Of a stretch of DNA of 64,000 nt, positions 9,689 through 18,296 are shown one piece after another. The notes below the pieces were generated by a model. It was not told where the DNA came from. It made no database searches and was given only the letters and a program-made list of their open reading frames with translations. Origin of the DNA: Rhizobium sp. N324 (lineage in GTDB: Bacteria > Pseudomonadota > Alphaproteobacteria > Rhizobiales > Rhizobiaceae); contig NZ_CP013633.1 of NCBI RefSeq assembly GCF_001664485.1, positions 310,001 to 374,000 of the forward strand. The letters run 5' to 3'. A program made the translations under genes and the position numbers. Every line of letters begins with the position of its first letter. Position 1 is the stretch's first letter.

Positions 9689-9704
9689 TGTCGGAAGCTT
9701 GACA
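9689..9704 (+). promoter_or_regulatory. NifA upstream activator sequence for nifB
   Basis: TGT (9689-9691)-N10-ACA (9702-9704). The inner bases are nearly the same as in the fixA site (CGG(G)AAGCTT core). It lies 70 bases upstream of the -24 element at 9775. Confidence 0.82.
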
Positions 9705-9774
9705 AGTCTGTGTCCGAACCCGGTCGGAATCGGGCAATAAATGCAAATTCTTAAAGCAAATCCCGTCCTTGGGA

Positions 9775-9790
9775 TGGCATGGCTTTTGCG
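9775..9790 (+). promoter_or_regulatory. Sigma-54 promoter of nifB
   Basis: TGGCATGGCTTTTGC: GG and GC are correctly spaced with a T-rich -12 side, a strong nif promoter. It ends 38 bases before nifB and should drive nifB-fdxN-nifZ-nifT and probably the SIR2-like gene. Confidence 0.9.
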
Positions 9791-9827
9791 TTTTGAAAGG
9801 CGACGTCAACTAGCAACGGAGCACTCA

Positions 9828-11306
9828 ATGTCCGCACCGATGATTTCGCTTGAAAGTGCGACCAGCACGACATCCTTGGATCAATTGCTGGCGACCGCGA
9901 AACCGAGTGGCTGCACATCCTCGTCATGTGGCGTGTCCACAAAACCGGCCGACGTGGACCAGGCTATCTGGGCGAAGATCAAAAACCACCCCTGCTATTC
10001 AGAAGAGGCTCACCATTATTTCGCGCGCATGCATGTCGCGGTCGCACCAGCCTGCAATATCCAGTGCAACTATTGCAATCGTAAATATGACTGCGCCAAC
10101 GAAAGCCGCCCTGGGGTCGTCTCGGAAAAGTTGACGCCAGACCAGGCGCTGCGCAAGGTCATTGCCGTCGCCAACGAAGTGCCGCAGCTTTCCGTGCTGG
10201 GTGTCGCCGGACCGGGCGATGCCTGTTACGACTGGAAGAAGACAAAGGAAACGTTCGAACGAGTTGCGGGGGAGATCGACGACATCAAGCTGTGCATCTC
10301 CACCAACGGGCTTGCGCTGCCGGATCACGTCGCCGAACTTGTCGACATGAATGTCGATCACGTGACAATTACGATCAACATGGTTGACCCTGAAATCGGC
10401 GCAAAGATCTATCCCTGGATCTTTTACCGCAACCGTCGTTACAGCGGCATCGAAGCTGCGAGAATTCTGCACGAGCGGCAAATGGTGGGCCTGGAGATGC
10501 TGACCGCGTGCGGCATCATCACCAAAGTCAATTCGGTGATGATTCCTGGTGTCAACGACGAACACCTGGTCGAGGTAAATAAATGGGTCAAGGAGCGGGG
10601 GGCGTTCCTGCACAACGTCATGCCGCTTATTTCCGATCCGGCCCATGGCACCTACTACGGCTTGACCGGACAGCGCGGCCCGCGGGCGCTCGAATTGAAG
10701 GCGCTCCAGGATCGTCTCGAAGGCGGCGCAAAGCTAATGCGCCATTGCCGGCAGTGTAGGGCCGATGCCGTCGGCCTGCTTGGGGATGATCGGGGCCAGG
10801 AGTTCGCACTCGACCAGCTTCCCGGAGAGATCACCTATGACGCCCGTAAGCGCGAGGCCTATCGGGAAGTGATCGCCCGCGAACGCGGCGATCACGCGAC
10901 CGCCAAGAGCGAGGCAATCGAGACAGTCAAAGCAGCCGGCGATGGGTCCCTCCACGTCGCGGTCGCGACAAAGGGTGGCGGTCGCATCAACGAGCACTTC
11001 GGCCATGCGAAGGAGTTCCAAGTATACGAAGCTTCGTCGAGAGGCATCACCTACGTCGGGCATCGCAAGATCGAACAGTATTGCCTCGGAGGCAGGGGCG
11101 AGGAAGCCACCCTCGACGGCATCATAACTGCGCTGGTCGGTATTGACGTCGTGCTATGCGCCAAGATCGGGGAGTGCCCTAAGACTAAGCTCATGGAGGC
11201 CGGGGTTCGGGCAACGGATGCTTATTGCTATGACTACATCGAGACCGCCATCGGCACCCTCTACGCCGACAAGTTTGGCGTCGAACCACAAGCGGCGACG
11301 GCGTGA
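9828..11306 (+). CDS. nifB: NifB, FeMo-cofactor (NifB-co) radical SAM synthase
   Basis: The 492-residue protein builds the 8Fe-9S-C precursor of FeMo-co. The radical SAM domain carries ACNIQCNYCNRKYDC (CX3CX2C), followed by the glycine-rich SVLGVAGPGDA. The C-terminal NifX-like domain (about residue 360 on) begins HVAVATKGGGRINEHFGHAK. The frame is open from 9741, but that lies before the -12 element. ATG 9828 after ACGGAG matches the usual N-terminus. It is followed by fdxN after 34 bases. Confidence 0.97.
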   Translation: MSAPMISLESATSTTSLDQLLATAKPSGCTSSSCGVSTKPADVDQAIWAKIKNHPCYSEEAHHYFARMHVAVAPACNIQCNYCNRKYDCANESRPGVVSEKLTPDQALRKVIAVANEVPQLSVLGVAGPGDACYDWKKTKETFERVAGEIDDIKLCISTNGLALPDHVAELVDMNVDHVTITINMVDPEIGAKIYPWIFYRNRRYSGIEAARILHERQMVGLEMLTACGIITKVNSVMIPGVNDEHLVEVNKWVKERGAFLHNVMPLISDPAHGTYYGLTGQRGPRALELKALQDRLEGGAKLMRHCRQCRADAVGLLGDDRGQEFALDQLPGEITYDARKREAYREVIARERGDHATAKSEAIETVKAAGDGSLHVAVATKGGGRINEHFGHAKEFQVYEASSRGITYVGHRKIEQYCLGGRGEEATLDGIITALVGIDVVLCAKIGECPKTKLMEAGVRATDAYCYDYIETAIGTLYADKFGVEPQAATA

Positions 11307-11340
11307 GCGCTCTTAATCCAACATCTTCAGGAGTTTAAAA

Positions 11341-11547
11341 ATGGCCTTCAGGATCATAGCGTCCCAATGCACCCAGTGCGGTGCCTGCGAGTTCGAATGC
11401 CCCTCCGGTGCGATCAGGTTCAAAGGTGAGATCTACGTTATCGATCCGGAAAAATGCACCGAATGCAAGGGTACCTTCGAAACGCAGCAATGCGCGGAGG
11501 TTTGCCCCGTGCCGAAGACCTGCGTCCCCGCCGCACCTGCGATTTGA
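11341..11547 (+). CDS. fdxN: FdxN, 2[4Fe-4S] ferredoxin
   Basis: The 68-residue bacterial-type ferredoxin has two cluster motifs, [12 protein letters not shown] and [18 protein letters not shown]. The longer insertion in the second is typical of nif-linked ferredoxins. It donates electrons for nitrogenase or for NifB-dependent cofactor steps. It lies between nifB and nifZ in the nifB operon. Confidence 0.96.
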   Translation: MAFRIIASQCTQCGACEFECPSGAIRFKGEIYVIDPEKCTECKGTFETQQCAEVCPVPKTCVPAAPAI

Positions 11548-11611
11548 CCTTCAGCATGGTCGGGGCTCCTGCGGAGAAGCCTTCAATGATATCCTGCAAG
11601 GAGGAATGCCC

Positions 11612-11929
11612 ATGGGCCTTGGACGTGAACAGGAGGTCGAAATCCACAGGCCTCCACGATTTACACCCGGCGAGCGGGTGCGGGCCAGACTTCACGTAAA
11701 GAATGACGGCACCTATGCTGGCAAAAAAATTGGCGAAAATTTGGTGCGGAAGGGCGACGAAGGCTATGTGCGCGACATCGGCACCTTTCTCCAGCAGTTT
11801 TACATCTATGCCGTCGAATGGGTCGAACGTGGCACTATCGTCGGCATGCGTGCCCGTGAACTGACGAGTCTAGACAACGCCGCTGCTTGCGGCGCTGCTG
11901 AAATCGCGGGGCCCCCAACGAAGGAATAG
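11612..11929 (+). CDS. nifZ: NifZ, nitrogenase P-cluster maturation protein
   Basis: The 105-residue product carries the NifZ-family segment FTPGERVRARLHVKNDGTY followed by KKIGENLVRKGDEGYVRDIG. NifZ acts in maturation of the second P-cluster of the MoFe protein. Two ATGs (11606 and 11612) share the ribosome site AAGGAGG. The second has the better spacing of 7 bases, so 11612 is chosen. The stop is 4 bases from the nifT start. Confidence 0.94.
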   Translation: MGLGREQEVEIHRPPRFTPGERVRARLHVKNDGTYAGKKIGENLVRKGDEGYVRDIGTFLQQFYIYAVEWVERGTIVGMRARELTSLDNAAACGAAEIAGPPTKE

Positions 11930-11933
11930 CGAC

Positions 11934-12146
11934 ATGAAGATAATGATTCGGAGAACGAGCGCCGGCTTGTCGGCTTACGTACCAAAGAAAGATCTCGAAG
12001 AGCCGATCGTAGATGTCGAGGCTGATGACATGTGGGGCGGCACGATCACTCTCAGGAACGGCTGGAGACTCGTCTTGCCCAAGCTATCGCGGGATACGCC
12101 TCTGCCGATCACCGTCCACGCAAGGAAGATTCCTGACGAGGACTGA
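11934..12146 (+). CDS. nifT: NifT/FixU family protein
   Basis: The 70-residue protein starts MKIMIRRTSAGLSAYVPKKD. It contains WGGTITLRNGWRLVLPKL, the core of the small NifT/FixU family that accompanies nif clusters and has no firm biochemical role. In rhizobia it is often called fixU. It follows nifZ by 4 bases, implying translational coupling. Confidence 0.94.
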   Translation: MKIMIRRTSAGLSAYVPKKDLEEPIVDVEADDMWGGTITLRNGWRLVLPKLSRDTPLPITVHARKIPDED

Positions 12147-12176
12147 TGCTGCAAACGAGAGGTAAGAGAAAACAGC

Positions 12177-13115
12177 ATGAATAAAATTTTGACCTCGGAC
12201 CGTCTCCTGATCATTCGCAACGGTGACGCCGAAAAAAGACTTAGGCTGCTTCAGGAAGCGCTCGCTGCGGATCGGATCGTTCCCTATCTCGGTCCGGATC
12301 TCCTTCGGCTGCAATCCACGGAACCACCTGTACCGGACACCCCGGAAGCCGTCTCCGCGGCACTCAACGAACGCACACCTGCCCCTTCCAGGATACGCAG
12401 CAATATGTGGTCAGTCGCGCAGTTTATTGAACAGCGACGGCATCGCCGGACGCTTCAGGCCTGGATGGCAGAAATATTTGGAGCACCCGTGGCGCCGACC
12501 GCCCTCCACGACTGGCTCGCAACGCTGCCGCTCTCCCTTATCGTCGACGGTTGGTACGACGGGACAATGCGTGCGGCTTTCGCGAAGACCGGTCGAACGG
12601 ATGTCGTCGAGATTCAGGGCGTCACGCGTGCAAACGGCGGCGGCGACATTTGGACAAAAACTTACGATCTGGCCGGGAGAGACGTCGAATGCGTCTCAGC
12701 GCCAAAGACGGTCCTCTATGCGCCGTACGGCAGTGTTATACCAGCTTCGAACTTTCTGGTGTCCGATTCCGATTACGTGGAAGTCCTAACCGAAATCGAT
12801 ATCCAGACGCCAATACCTGGAATGGTGAAAGAACGGCGTATAGATCGCGGTTTTCTTTTCATTGGCTGCCGCTTCAACGATCAGATGCTCCGGATCTACG
12901 CTCGACAGATCATCAAGCGCTCTCACGGCCCCCACTTTGCAGTACTTGATGCGGAAGGCCTTACCAAAAACGAGCGCCGTTTCCTTGCAGCAAGCGGAAT
13001 CACGGTGGTCGACCTGCCGATCGGCGAAGCCGCGGCTCTGCTTGTACCATTTGGTAGCAAGGCGGATGGTGACCATGGCCGCACGGCTTCCGCTTCGAAT
13101 CTCTGTAGCGGCTAG
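12177..13115 (+). CDS. SIR2-like protein encoded at the end of the nifB operon
   Basis: The 312-residue protein begins 30 bases after nifT behind a GAGAGGTAAGAG leader. It resembles SIR2-like (SIR2_2-type) Rossmann-fold NAD-binding domains. IVPYLGPDLLRL sits where these proteins have a GAG-x-S type loop. IVDGWYDGTM resembles the N-Y-D strand. FLFIGCRFNDQMLRIYARQI resembles the C-terminal FIG-x-x-x-D element. Where sirtuins have the catalytic His (K-x-HG), I read VEIQGVTRANG, with Gln instead of His. NAD hydrolysis or deacylation is therefore doubtful. A related fragment lies at 45018-45240. A role in nitrogen fixation is suggested only by position. Confidence 0.75.
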   Translation: MNKILTSDRLLIIRNGDAEKRLRLLQEALAADRIVPYLGPDLLRLQSTEPPVPDTPEAVSAALNERTPAPSRIRSNMWSVAQFIEQRRHRRTLQAWMAEIFGAPVAPTALHDWLATLPLSLIVDGWYDGTMRAAFAKTGRTDVVEIQGVTRANGGGDIWTKTYDLAGRDVECVSAPKTVLYAPYGSVIPASNFLVSDSDYVEVLTEIDIQTPIPGMVKERRIDRGFLFIGCRFNDQMLRIYARQIIKRSHGPHFAVLDAEGLTKNERRFLAASGITVVDLPIGEAAALLVPFGSKADGDHGRTASASNLCSG

Positions 13116-13205
13116 AGTGCCGCAGATTGAAAACGTTCTGTTTCTGCCAAGTTCGAATGCCATACTGCCCACGTTTGCTGGCGTAGGGGATTGCGGGTGG
13201 GATCA

Positions 13206-13545
13206 ATGGCGATGAGCGAGCGTGATCTTTAGCGGATCGAGGTTCTGTCGCAGGTGATCGACGGAAGATCGGCGACGACCGCAGGTTACTGTTCGCTCAA
13301 TGTCAATGCGAAGGACCGATTATGAAGAAACCTAAACCATTCCCAATACAGCGGCAGAGCCGCGGCCGGAATCGCCAGAAATAAGCCTCGCATCGGCCAC
13401 CGGGTGCCACTCGTGCGCCAATAACACGCGTAATCAACGGGATCGAGACGGCACACGCTTTACGGTCTTGCGCTTATTTGTGATCTTTATCCCAATATGG
13501 ACTTCGATACTTGGTGTTTCCAAGTGACAAGCAGTGTGGCCAATA
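13206..13545 (+). pseudogene. Remnant of an ISNCY-type transposase gene (N-terminal part)
   Basis: From 13206 the frame reads MAMSERDL-stop-RIEVLSQVIDGRSATTA. This resembles the start of helix-turn-helix transposases (MSERELxRIEVLxxVxxGR). It is broken by an in-frame TAG at 13227 and a TGA near 13323. Later bases to about 13545 have only scattered similarity. The remnant fills most of the gap between the SIR2-like gene and hisC. Confidence 0.5.
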
Positions 13546-13556
13546 ATTCTAACCGC

Positions 13557-14660
13557 CTAGCTCTGCGTCTTCATACTTCCAGAAATGATGTCCCTGGCGG
13601 CTGAAAGGAACGCGTCCATTTGGGTTCTGGTGCCGATGCTGACGCGGATAAAATTTTCCAAACCGGCATCGGGAAAGACGGCTACAAGTATGTTCTGCCT
13701 ATCCAAAGACGCTTGCCACCATTTGCCATCTCGTCCGGGTGGCACCCGAGCTAGCAAAAAGTTTGTGTGGGAGGGGATGACAGAAAAGCCCAATTGAGAC
13801 AAGGCAGTGGTCGTTCTGTGTCTTTCATGTTTAATATATCTGTGGTTCTCGTCGTAGTCGGCGCGGTGCGAAAGGATACTAATGCCCACCGCATGGCCGA
13901 TCACGTTCATGTTAAAGACATTTTGCAGGTTGCGTAGCCTCCCAATAAGTTCAGGATGACCAAAGCCGAAACCGACGCGAATTCCCGCGGCTGCAAAGCC
14001 TTTCGAAAGTGTTCTCAATACTAGAAGGTTTGGATGACGATCAACAAGGCGCAGGGCATCATCGGGTGCAAAGTCGACATACGCTTCATCCACCACTATC
14101 AACTGGTCCGATTGCGCGACGAGGCGGTCGATTTCAGCCACCGGAACGAATGTTCCCGTTGGATTGTTCGGATTGGCCAGCAGTATGAATTTTGCATCTT
14201 TTGCTGGACCAAGAAGCAGCTGCTCGATTGGCAGAGAATAAGACTCGCCCCATTCGATTTCGAGAAATCTGGCACCCTGCAACTTGGCCAGTTTGCGGTT
14301 AAAGGAAAAACCTGGCGATATCATCGCAACGCTATCTCCCGGGTCGAGGAATGCTCTGTAGATGAGCCCAAGCAGCTCCGACGAGCCGTTCCCGGCGACC
14401 ACCTGATCCTGGGAGAGGCCATACGCGCTGGCGGCTGCGTCGCGCAAGCTCAGATTGTCATCTTCGGGATACAGATAATGCCGTTCGAGGGCCGCCAGCG
14501 CACTTTGCATCACCATCATCGGCAACGGAAACGGATTCTCATTCGTGTTTAGTTTAACGCAGTTCGCATCTCGCCCCGGTTGATTGGAGGGTAGCGCATT
14601 TAGCTGTCTCGCCATCGGCGAAAGAGCCGAAAGCACGGCTTGCAGCTTTGCATCAGCCAT
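13557..14660 (-). CDS. hisC: Histidinol-phosphate aminotransferase
   Basis: The 367-residue fold-type I PLP enzyme has conserved motifs TNENPFPLP, YPEDDNLSLRDA, NPNNPTGTF and the PLP lysine in LRTLSKGFAAAGIRVGF. It converts imidazole-acetol phosphate to histidinol phosphate with glutamate. Related enzymes accept aromatic amino acids, so a role in indole-pyruvate formation is possible. It stands alone with no other his gene near, opposite in strand to the nif block, so it is probably an extra plasmid copy. Upstream (14661-14818) I see no clear nif or nod element. Confidence 0.92.
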   Translation of the reverse strand: MADAKLQAVLSALSPMARQLNALPSNQPGRDANCVKLNTNENPFPLPMMVMQSALAALERHYLYPEDDNLSLRDAAASAYGLSQDQVVAGNGSSELLGLIYRAFLDPGDSVAMISPGFSFNRKLAKLQGARFLEIEWGESYSLPIEQLLLGPAKDAKFILLANPNNPTGTFVPVAEIDRLVAQSDQLIVVDEAYVDFAPDDALRLVDRHPNLLVLRTLSKGFAAAGIRVGFGFGHPELIGRLRNLQNVFNMNVIGHAVGISILSHRADYDENHRYIKHERHRTTTALSQLGFSVIPSHTNFLLARVPPGRDGKWWQASLDRQNILVAVFPDAGLENFIRVSIGTRTQMDAFLSAARDIISGSMKTQS

Positions 14661-14818
14661 ATCTTTTCTCCGTTTCAGTAAGCCGAGTCGTGAGCGCGTG
14701 ATCGGCTGTCTCCTGTTGAAGCCACATCGGACGTTGGCGCGGCCCGCCTGCGGGCTGCTACGGTCGCCGCGTAGTTAATAGGCCAGGGACCGCCGCGGCC
14801 GCTTCAAGCCGCCAATGG

Positions 14819-15362
14819 TCAAGCCTCCCCACTCTCACACTCATGCGTCACTTGCTCCATTCGCCTTTCGAGGAACTGTTCGATCTCAAACGCCAACGCC
14901 GCAGGGTCGTGGCCAACCGCTTCGAGATGTAATTCAGCGCCCTCAGGGATTTCGTACGGCGAGGAAACGCCGGTGAAATTGGCGATCTTGCCGGCGAGCG
15001 CCTTCCGATAAAGCCCCTTCGGATCGCGTCGCGCGCATTCCTCAAGCGGCGTGTCGACGAGGATTTCAATAAGCTCCCCTCCTCCATCAGCTCGGCGACC
15101 TCGGCAACGCGGCGGATGTTTTCGACGCGATCGGGTTGATTGAAGCCAGGTCGCGATTGAGCCCGTGGCGCACGTTGTCGCCGTCGAGGATGTAGGTGTG
15201 CTTCCCGTGGGCATGCAGCAGCCGGTCGAGCGCATTGGCGATTGTCGACTTGCCGGAGCCGGAAAGTCCAGTGCATAAAGGACGGCTGGCTGCTGACTCT
15301 TCATCGCCGCGCGCGCCCTTGTCAGCGTCGGTCGCCTGCCAATGCAGGTTGTCGGCGCGCCT
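14819..15362 (-). pseudogene. nodQ: nodQ 3' remnant (APS kinase domain), frameshifted
   Basis: Reading leftward, [18 protein letters not shown] and KSQQPAVL match the end of the ATP-sulfurylase part of Nod[17 protein letters not shown] (P-loop) and [17 protein letters not shown] match the APS kinase domain. [19 protein letters not shown] and [12 protein letters not shown] match its C-terminal half. These pieces lie in three different frames (shifts near 15290-15260, 15165 and 15075), so no functional kinase can be made. Intact NodQ makes PAPS for Nod-factor sulfation. Its loss fits a non-sulfated, fucosylated Nod factor. It is fused in frame to a nodA fragment upstream. Confidence 0.88.
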
Positions 15363-15500
15363 TGCCCAGCTTTGGCTGCCACTGAAATTGAAGACCCCGG
15401 TCGGCCCTTGGGCTTTGCGAAAGAGCTCGGGAGGATCGACGTGGTCGATGAGTTCCAGCTCGTTTTCCCAGCACAGCTTCCACCGCACCTCAGAACGCAT
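15363..15500 (-). pseudogene. nodA: nodA 5' fragment fused to the nodQ remnant
   Basis: From ATG 15500 (minus strand) the frame reads [16 protein letters not shown], then [12 protein letters not shown] and GSQSWA. These are the first 46 residues of NodA, the Nod-factor N-acyltransferase. It then runs directly into NodQ sequence. Full NodA has about 196 residues, so this is a truncated relic. It lies 182 bases downstream of a nod box at 15682-15729. Two other nodA relics occur at 45515 and 58086. Confidence 0.85.
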
Positions 15501-15681
15501 GCAAAGACCTCCTCGGGTATTTCCTGCTGCTGTTTTTGAAGCACGCACTGTGCGATCGAAGCAGTGGCCACCCCGATGCATGTCGGCGCCGTTGCTCGGG
15601 TTCGCGCTATAGCCAGTCCGGATCGTCAAATGTTTCGCCGTCACTCGCGTCTGAGATCATTCCTAATGCATCATCACGGGA

Positions 15682-15729
15682 GATTGGTAAAATGGATTGT
15701 ATGAATGGAATTATCGATGCTTTGTATGT
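15682..15729 (-). promoter_or_regulatory. nod box (NodD binding site), minus orientation
   Basis: Read on the minus strand, the 3' half ATTCATACAATCCATTTTAC closely follows the nod-box consensus ATCCAAACAATCGATTTTAC. The 5' half (GCATCGAT region) is weaker. It points at the nodA'-nodQ' relic. Confidence 0.7.
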
Positions 15730-16028
15730 CGAATATACGGGTTTCTTAGACTTTGACGTGACCTCCCTGGCACTCGCGGCGTAAAGACGACCGCGCGTCC
15801 CCTCCAGCGGCCGAAAGCAGGGATGCGTTGGACCAGTTGACCCAACTGCGCCCTCCCCGGTTTACCCACCTATGTCCCGGAGTGGCGATGAACGGTCGCC
15901 AGCTAGTCCTAACCGCCTGCGCAAAGCTCGCTTCGGCAACCTGCAACGGCGCGAGCGGTTGGTCGCGGTTTCTGATGGAACTTCATCAGGGACGCACGTT
16001 CTGTTTATTGAAGCTAGCGATCTACGTC
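15730..16028 (+). other. Intergenic stretch, nothing recognised
   Basis: Between the nod box and the XRE regulator I see only short frames with no family resemblance and no clear promoter. Confidence 0.5.
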
Positions 16029-16550
16029 CTATTCGCGATCGTCTGCAGTGGCGCTGGTAGACGCGACTTTCATGGCACGATCGCCGCTATCGCTACCGGT
16101 CTCGTCTATGCGGCTTAGTAAGCTGAAAATATCTTGCAAGATCTCTTCATCGAAAGTCCGCAACTTCACGATAGTAGCCAGCAGCAGAACCGCTTTGGTT
16201 TCCGTTTCGCCCCAAAGATAAGGTGCCGCCGGGGCGATAATCTCTTCCGGAGTGGCATCCAAAACCTCACACAGATGAATCAGTCGGCTCACGGTCAAGC
16301 GGGATACTCCATTTTCGTACCGGCCGTAGACCTGCTTAGTGATGCCAAGCAAGGGCGCCAGTTTCGAGCGCGGGAGTTTTCGCTTATCGCGGGCTTCGCG
16401 AAGGCTGATGCTGATCAAGTTTTCGAGTTCGGCGCTAAGTGCAATCCGTCCGTCAAAAGGTTTTCGATAGACCGGCTTGTCTATGCCTGGATCATCGACT
16501 TGTTGCAAACCGAGTTCATTAATCCATTGCTTCAATGGTGGTCCTGACAT
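16029..16550 (-). CDS. XRE-family helix-turn-helix regulator, copy 1
   Basis: The 173-residue product starts at ATG 16550 (CGGAG upstream) and reads MSGPPLKQWINELGLQ. The Cro/C1-type HTH lies around residues 65-110 (REARDKRKLPRSKLAPLLGI...VYGRYENG). It is followed by RLIHLCEVLDATPEEI and PYLWGETE. It is clearly related to the protein at 18297-18824, sharing VYGRYE, the IHLCE segment, LWG-x-T and the VDKxxYRKP-like N-terminal strip. Similar plasmid-borne regulators occur in other rhizobia. The target is unknown. Copies 1 and 2 flank a cluster of dead IS elements. Confidence 0.85.
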   Translation of the reverse strand: MSGPPLKQWINELGLQQVDDPGIDKPVYRKPFDGRIALSAELENLISISLREARDKRKLPRSKLAPLLGITKQVYGRYENGVSRLTVSRLIHLCEVLDATPEEIIAPAAPYLWGETETKAVLLLATIVKLRTFDEEILQDIFSLLSRIDETGSDSGDRAMKVASTSATADDRE

Positions 16551-16989
16551 TGCTCCGACTGAGGTAAATGCGCCGAAGCTCTTTATACGGAAAGTGATGT
16601 GCTTGGAACCACCAATGTTTCGTTTCGATCTCATTTGGCGCATTGTGGGCCACGCGGACCTCGCCCGATAGCTATCGCTCACCAAAATATATCAGTGATT
16701 GCAAGTACATAGACATAGATCACACCGAAATCGCTTCACGCAAGGATTATCCACTTGCGCCAAATTGGCTATGACCCTCAGTGATTTTGGTGATAACGGT
16801 CGCTTCATTTCCTCGTCTAGCTCCCGGGACGTCGTGTGCGGGCATGGTGGCCTTTTGTCCTGCACGCGGAGCTCTCGGTTCACGGCAAACCAATCACGGC
16901 TCCGCGCGCTGGCTGCTCTGGTGTTTGGTTCCGGCATTTGATGGTGCAATATTTTCCTTGGCATGGAGGGAAGCACTATGGGCCGTGTT
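16551..16989 (+). other. Intergenic stretch with IS66-remnant edge
   Basis: No gene recognised. The bases next to 16990 probably continue the decayed IS66 element to the right. Confidence 0.4.
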
Positions 16990-17385
16990 CTACACGGGAG
17001 CGCCACGACGACAGAGGCAATCCAGCCGTCGGCCATTCGGCAGGCCGATCTCGATCGTCATGTCGTCTCCAAATCGCGGCCGTGAGGCTACCTCGCAAGA
17101 TGCCGCCGCCGGTGGCGAAATCGTAAGTGGCACGAAGCCCGTTGTAGCGGAACTGCTCAGAAGACCACTACGGTATTCCCGACGCCAACGGGTCAACAAT
17201 GACCGTGACAATCCATATCGCCGCGCCGTCACCGAGCCTTTCCGAAAGCCTTGTAGACTTTCCTCGACGATCCGAACCTTCTCTTCATCCGACCAATCCC
17301 GTCGGCGACCAAGATCGTCGACGGACAAGACCTCAATGGGGGAAATGATTGTAGCGCATGGCATAAGGCATGGCCTTAAAGCCAA
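16990..17385 (-). pseudogene. IS66-family OrfA (TnpA) remnant
   Basis: The helix-turn-helix segment WSDEEKVRIVEESLQGFRKG, continuing ARRYGLSRSLLTRWRREY, is diagnostic for the IS66 accessory protein OrfA. The end should read as a beta-strand region after GLPNGRRL but switches to CLCRRGAPV, so it is frameshifted. It belongs to a different IS66 subgroup from the intact element at 37427-39925. No OrfB or OrfC accompanies it. Confidence 0.8.
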
Positions 17386-17439
17386 TCAGCAAGTCAGGAC
17401 AGACGGCCTTCGCCGGATGGGTACCATCAGCCGACCATT

Positions 17440-17949
17440 TCATATCTGACGCGTTCGTCGTTGCACAGGTGTTTGCAGCGCCACGGCATTTCACGTCTGC
17501 CGGAGGTCAGAGGCGACAAGGAGCCGAAGAAGAAGTTCAAAAGCTATCCGATCGGCTACTTCCACATCGATATTGACGAGGTGCAGACGGCCGAGGGCAA
17601 GCTCTATCTCTTTGTCGCAATTGACCGAACATCCAAGTTCGCGTTCGCGGAACTCTACACCAAAGCCGGCAAGATGAATGCCGCTCAGTTCTTGCGCAAT
17701 CTGATCACGGCAGTGCCCTACACCATTCACACCGTTTTGACCGACAATGGCATTCAGTTCACCAACCGAGCTTGTGATCGAAATGCCTTCCAGCACATCT
17801 TCGATTGGGTCTGCGACGATCACAGCATCGAGCATCGCCTGACCAAGGTGAAGCATCCCTGGACCAACGGACAGGTCGAACGGATGACCGAGCCGAATGG
17901 CAAAAAGGATCGGCGCGATGGAACGGAGGCGCGGAGAGGACGGGCTTAG
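17440..17949 (+). pseudogene. IS481-family transposase remnant
   Basis: From about 17440 the reading is LTRSSLHRCLQRHGISRLP. Then come YFHIDIDEVQTAEGKLYLFV (first catalytic Asp region), TDNGIQFTN (second Asp) and HPWTNGQVERM (near the catalytic Glu), all of the DDE integrase core. The N-terminal third is missing. After VERM the frame runs into unrelated residues and stops. It is therefore truncated at both ends and cannot transpose. Confidence 0.88.
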
Positions 17950-18296
17950 ATTCAGCAATCGAAATCAAAGCATGCGCGCCGGCGGCTCGAATACCCACAT
18001 GGCATTGAGCGGGAAAACCCAACGAGGGAGTTTAACACAGACCCTACTGTCGAAGCAAAGCGCATGCAAATAGACTTGGCGTCGCTCGCCGACGAATCGC
18101 TCGAGCATCGAGCGAGATCAACGCCAACCATAGATCGAAAAATTGCGCAATCGGCGCGTATTGTTGATCAGACGGAAATTCGAGTGAAAAACTTAGTTGT
18201 GAGATTGCGGGTGTCTGCACACCGACGACAGCGCGTCGGCTGCGACAGCTATCACCAATACTGCTAACTACTGGGGGCGTCATAGACAAACCCAGC
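17950..18296 (+). other. Intergenic stretch, nothing recognised
   Basis: The 347 bases between the IS481 remnant and the second XRE gene contain small open frames only, with no family match by eye. Confidence 0.45.
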
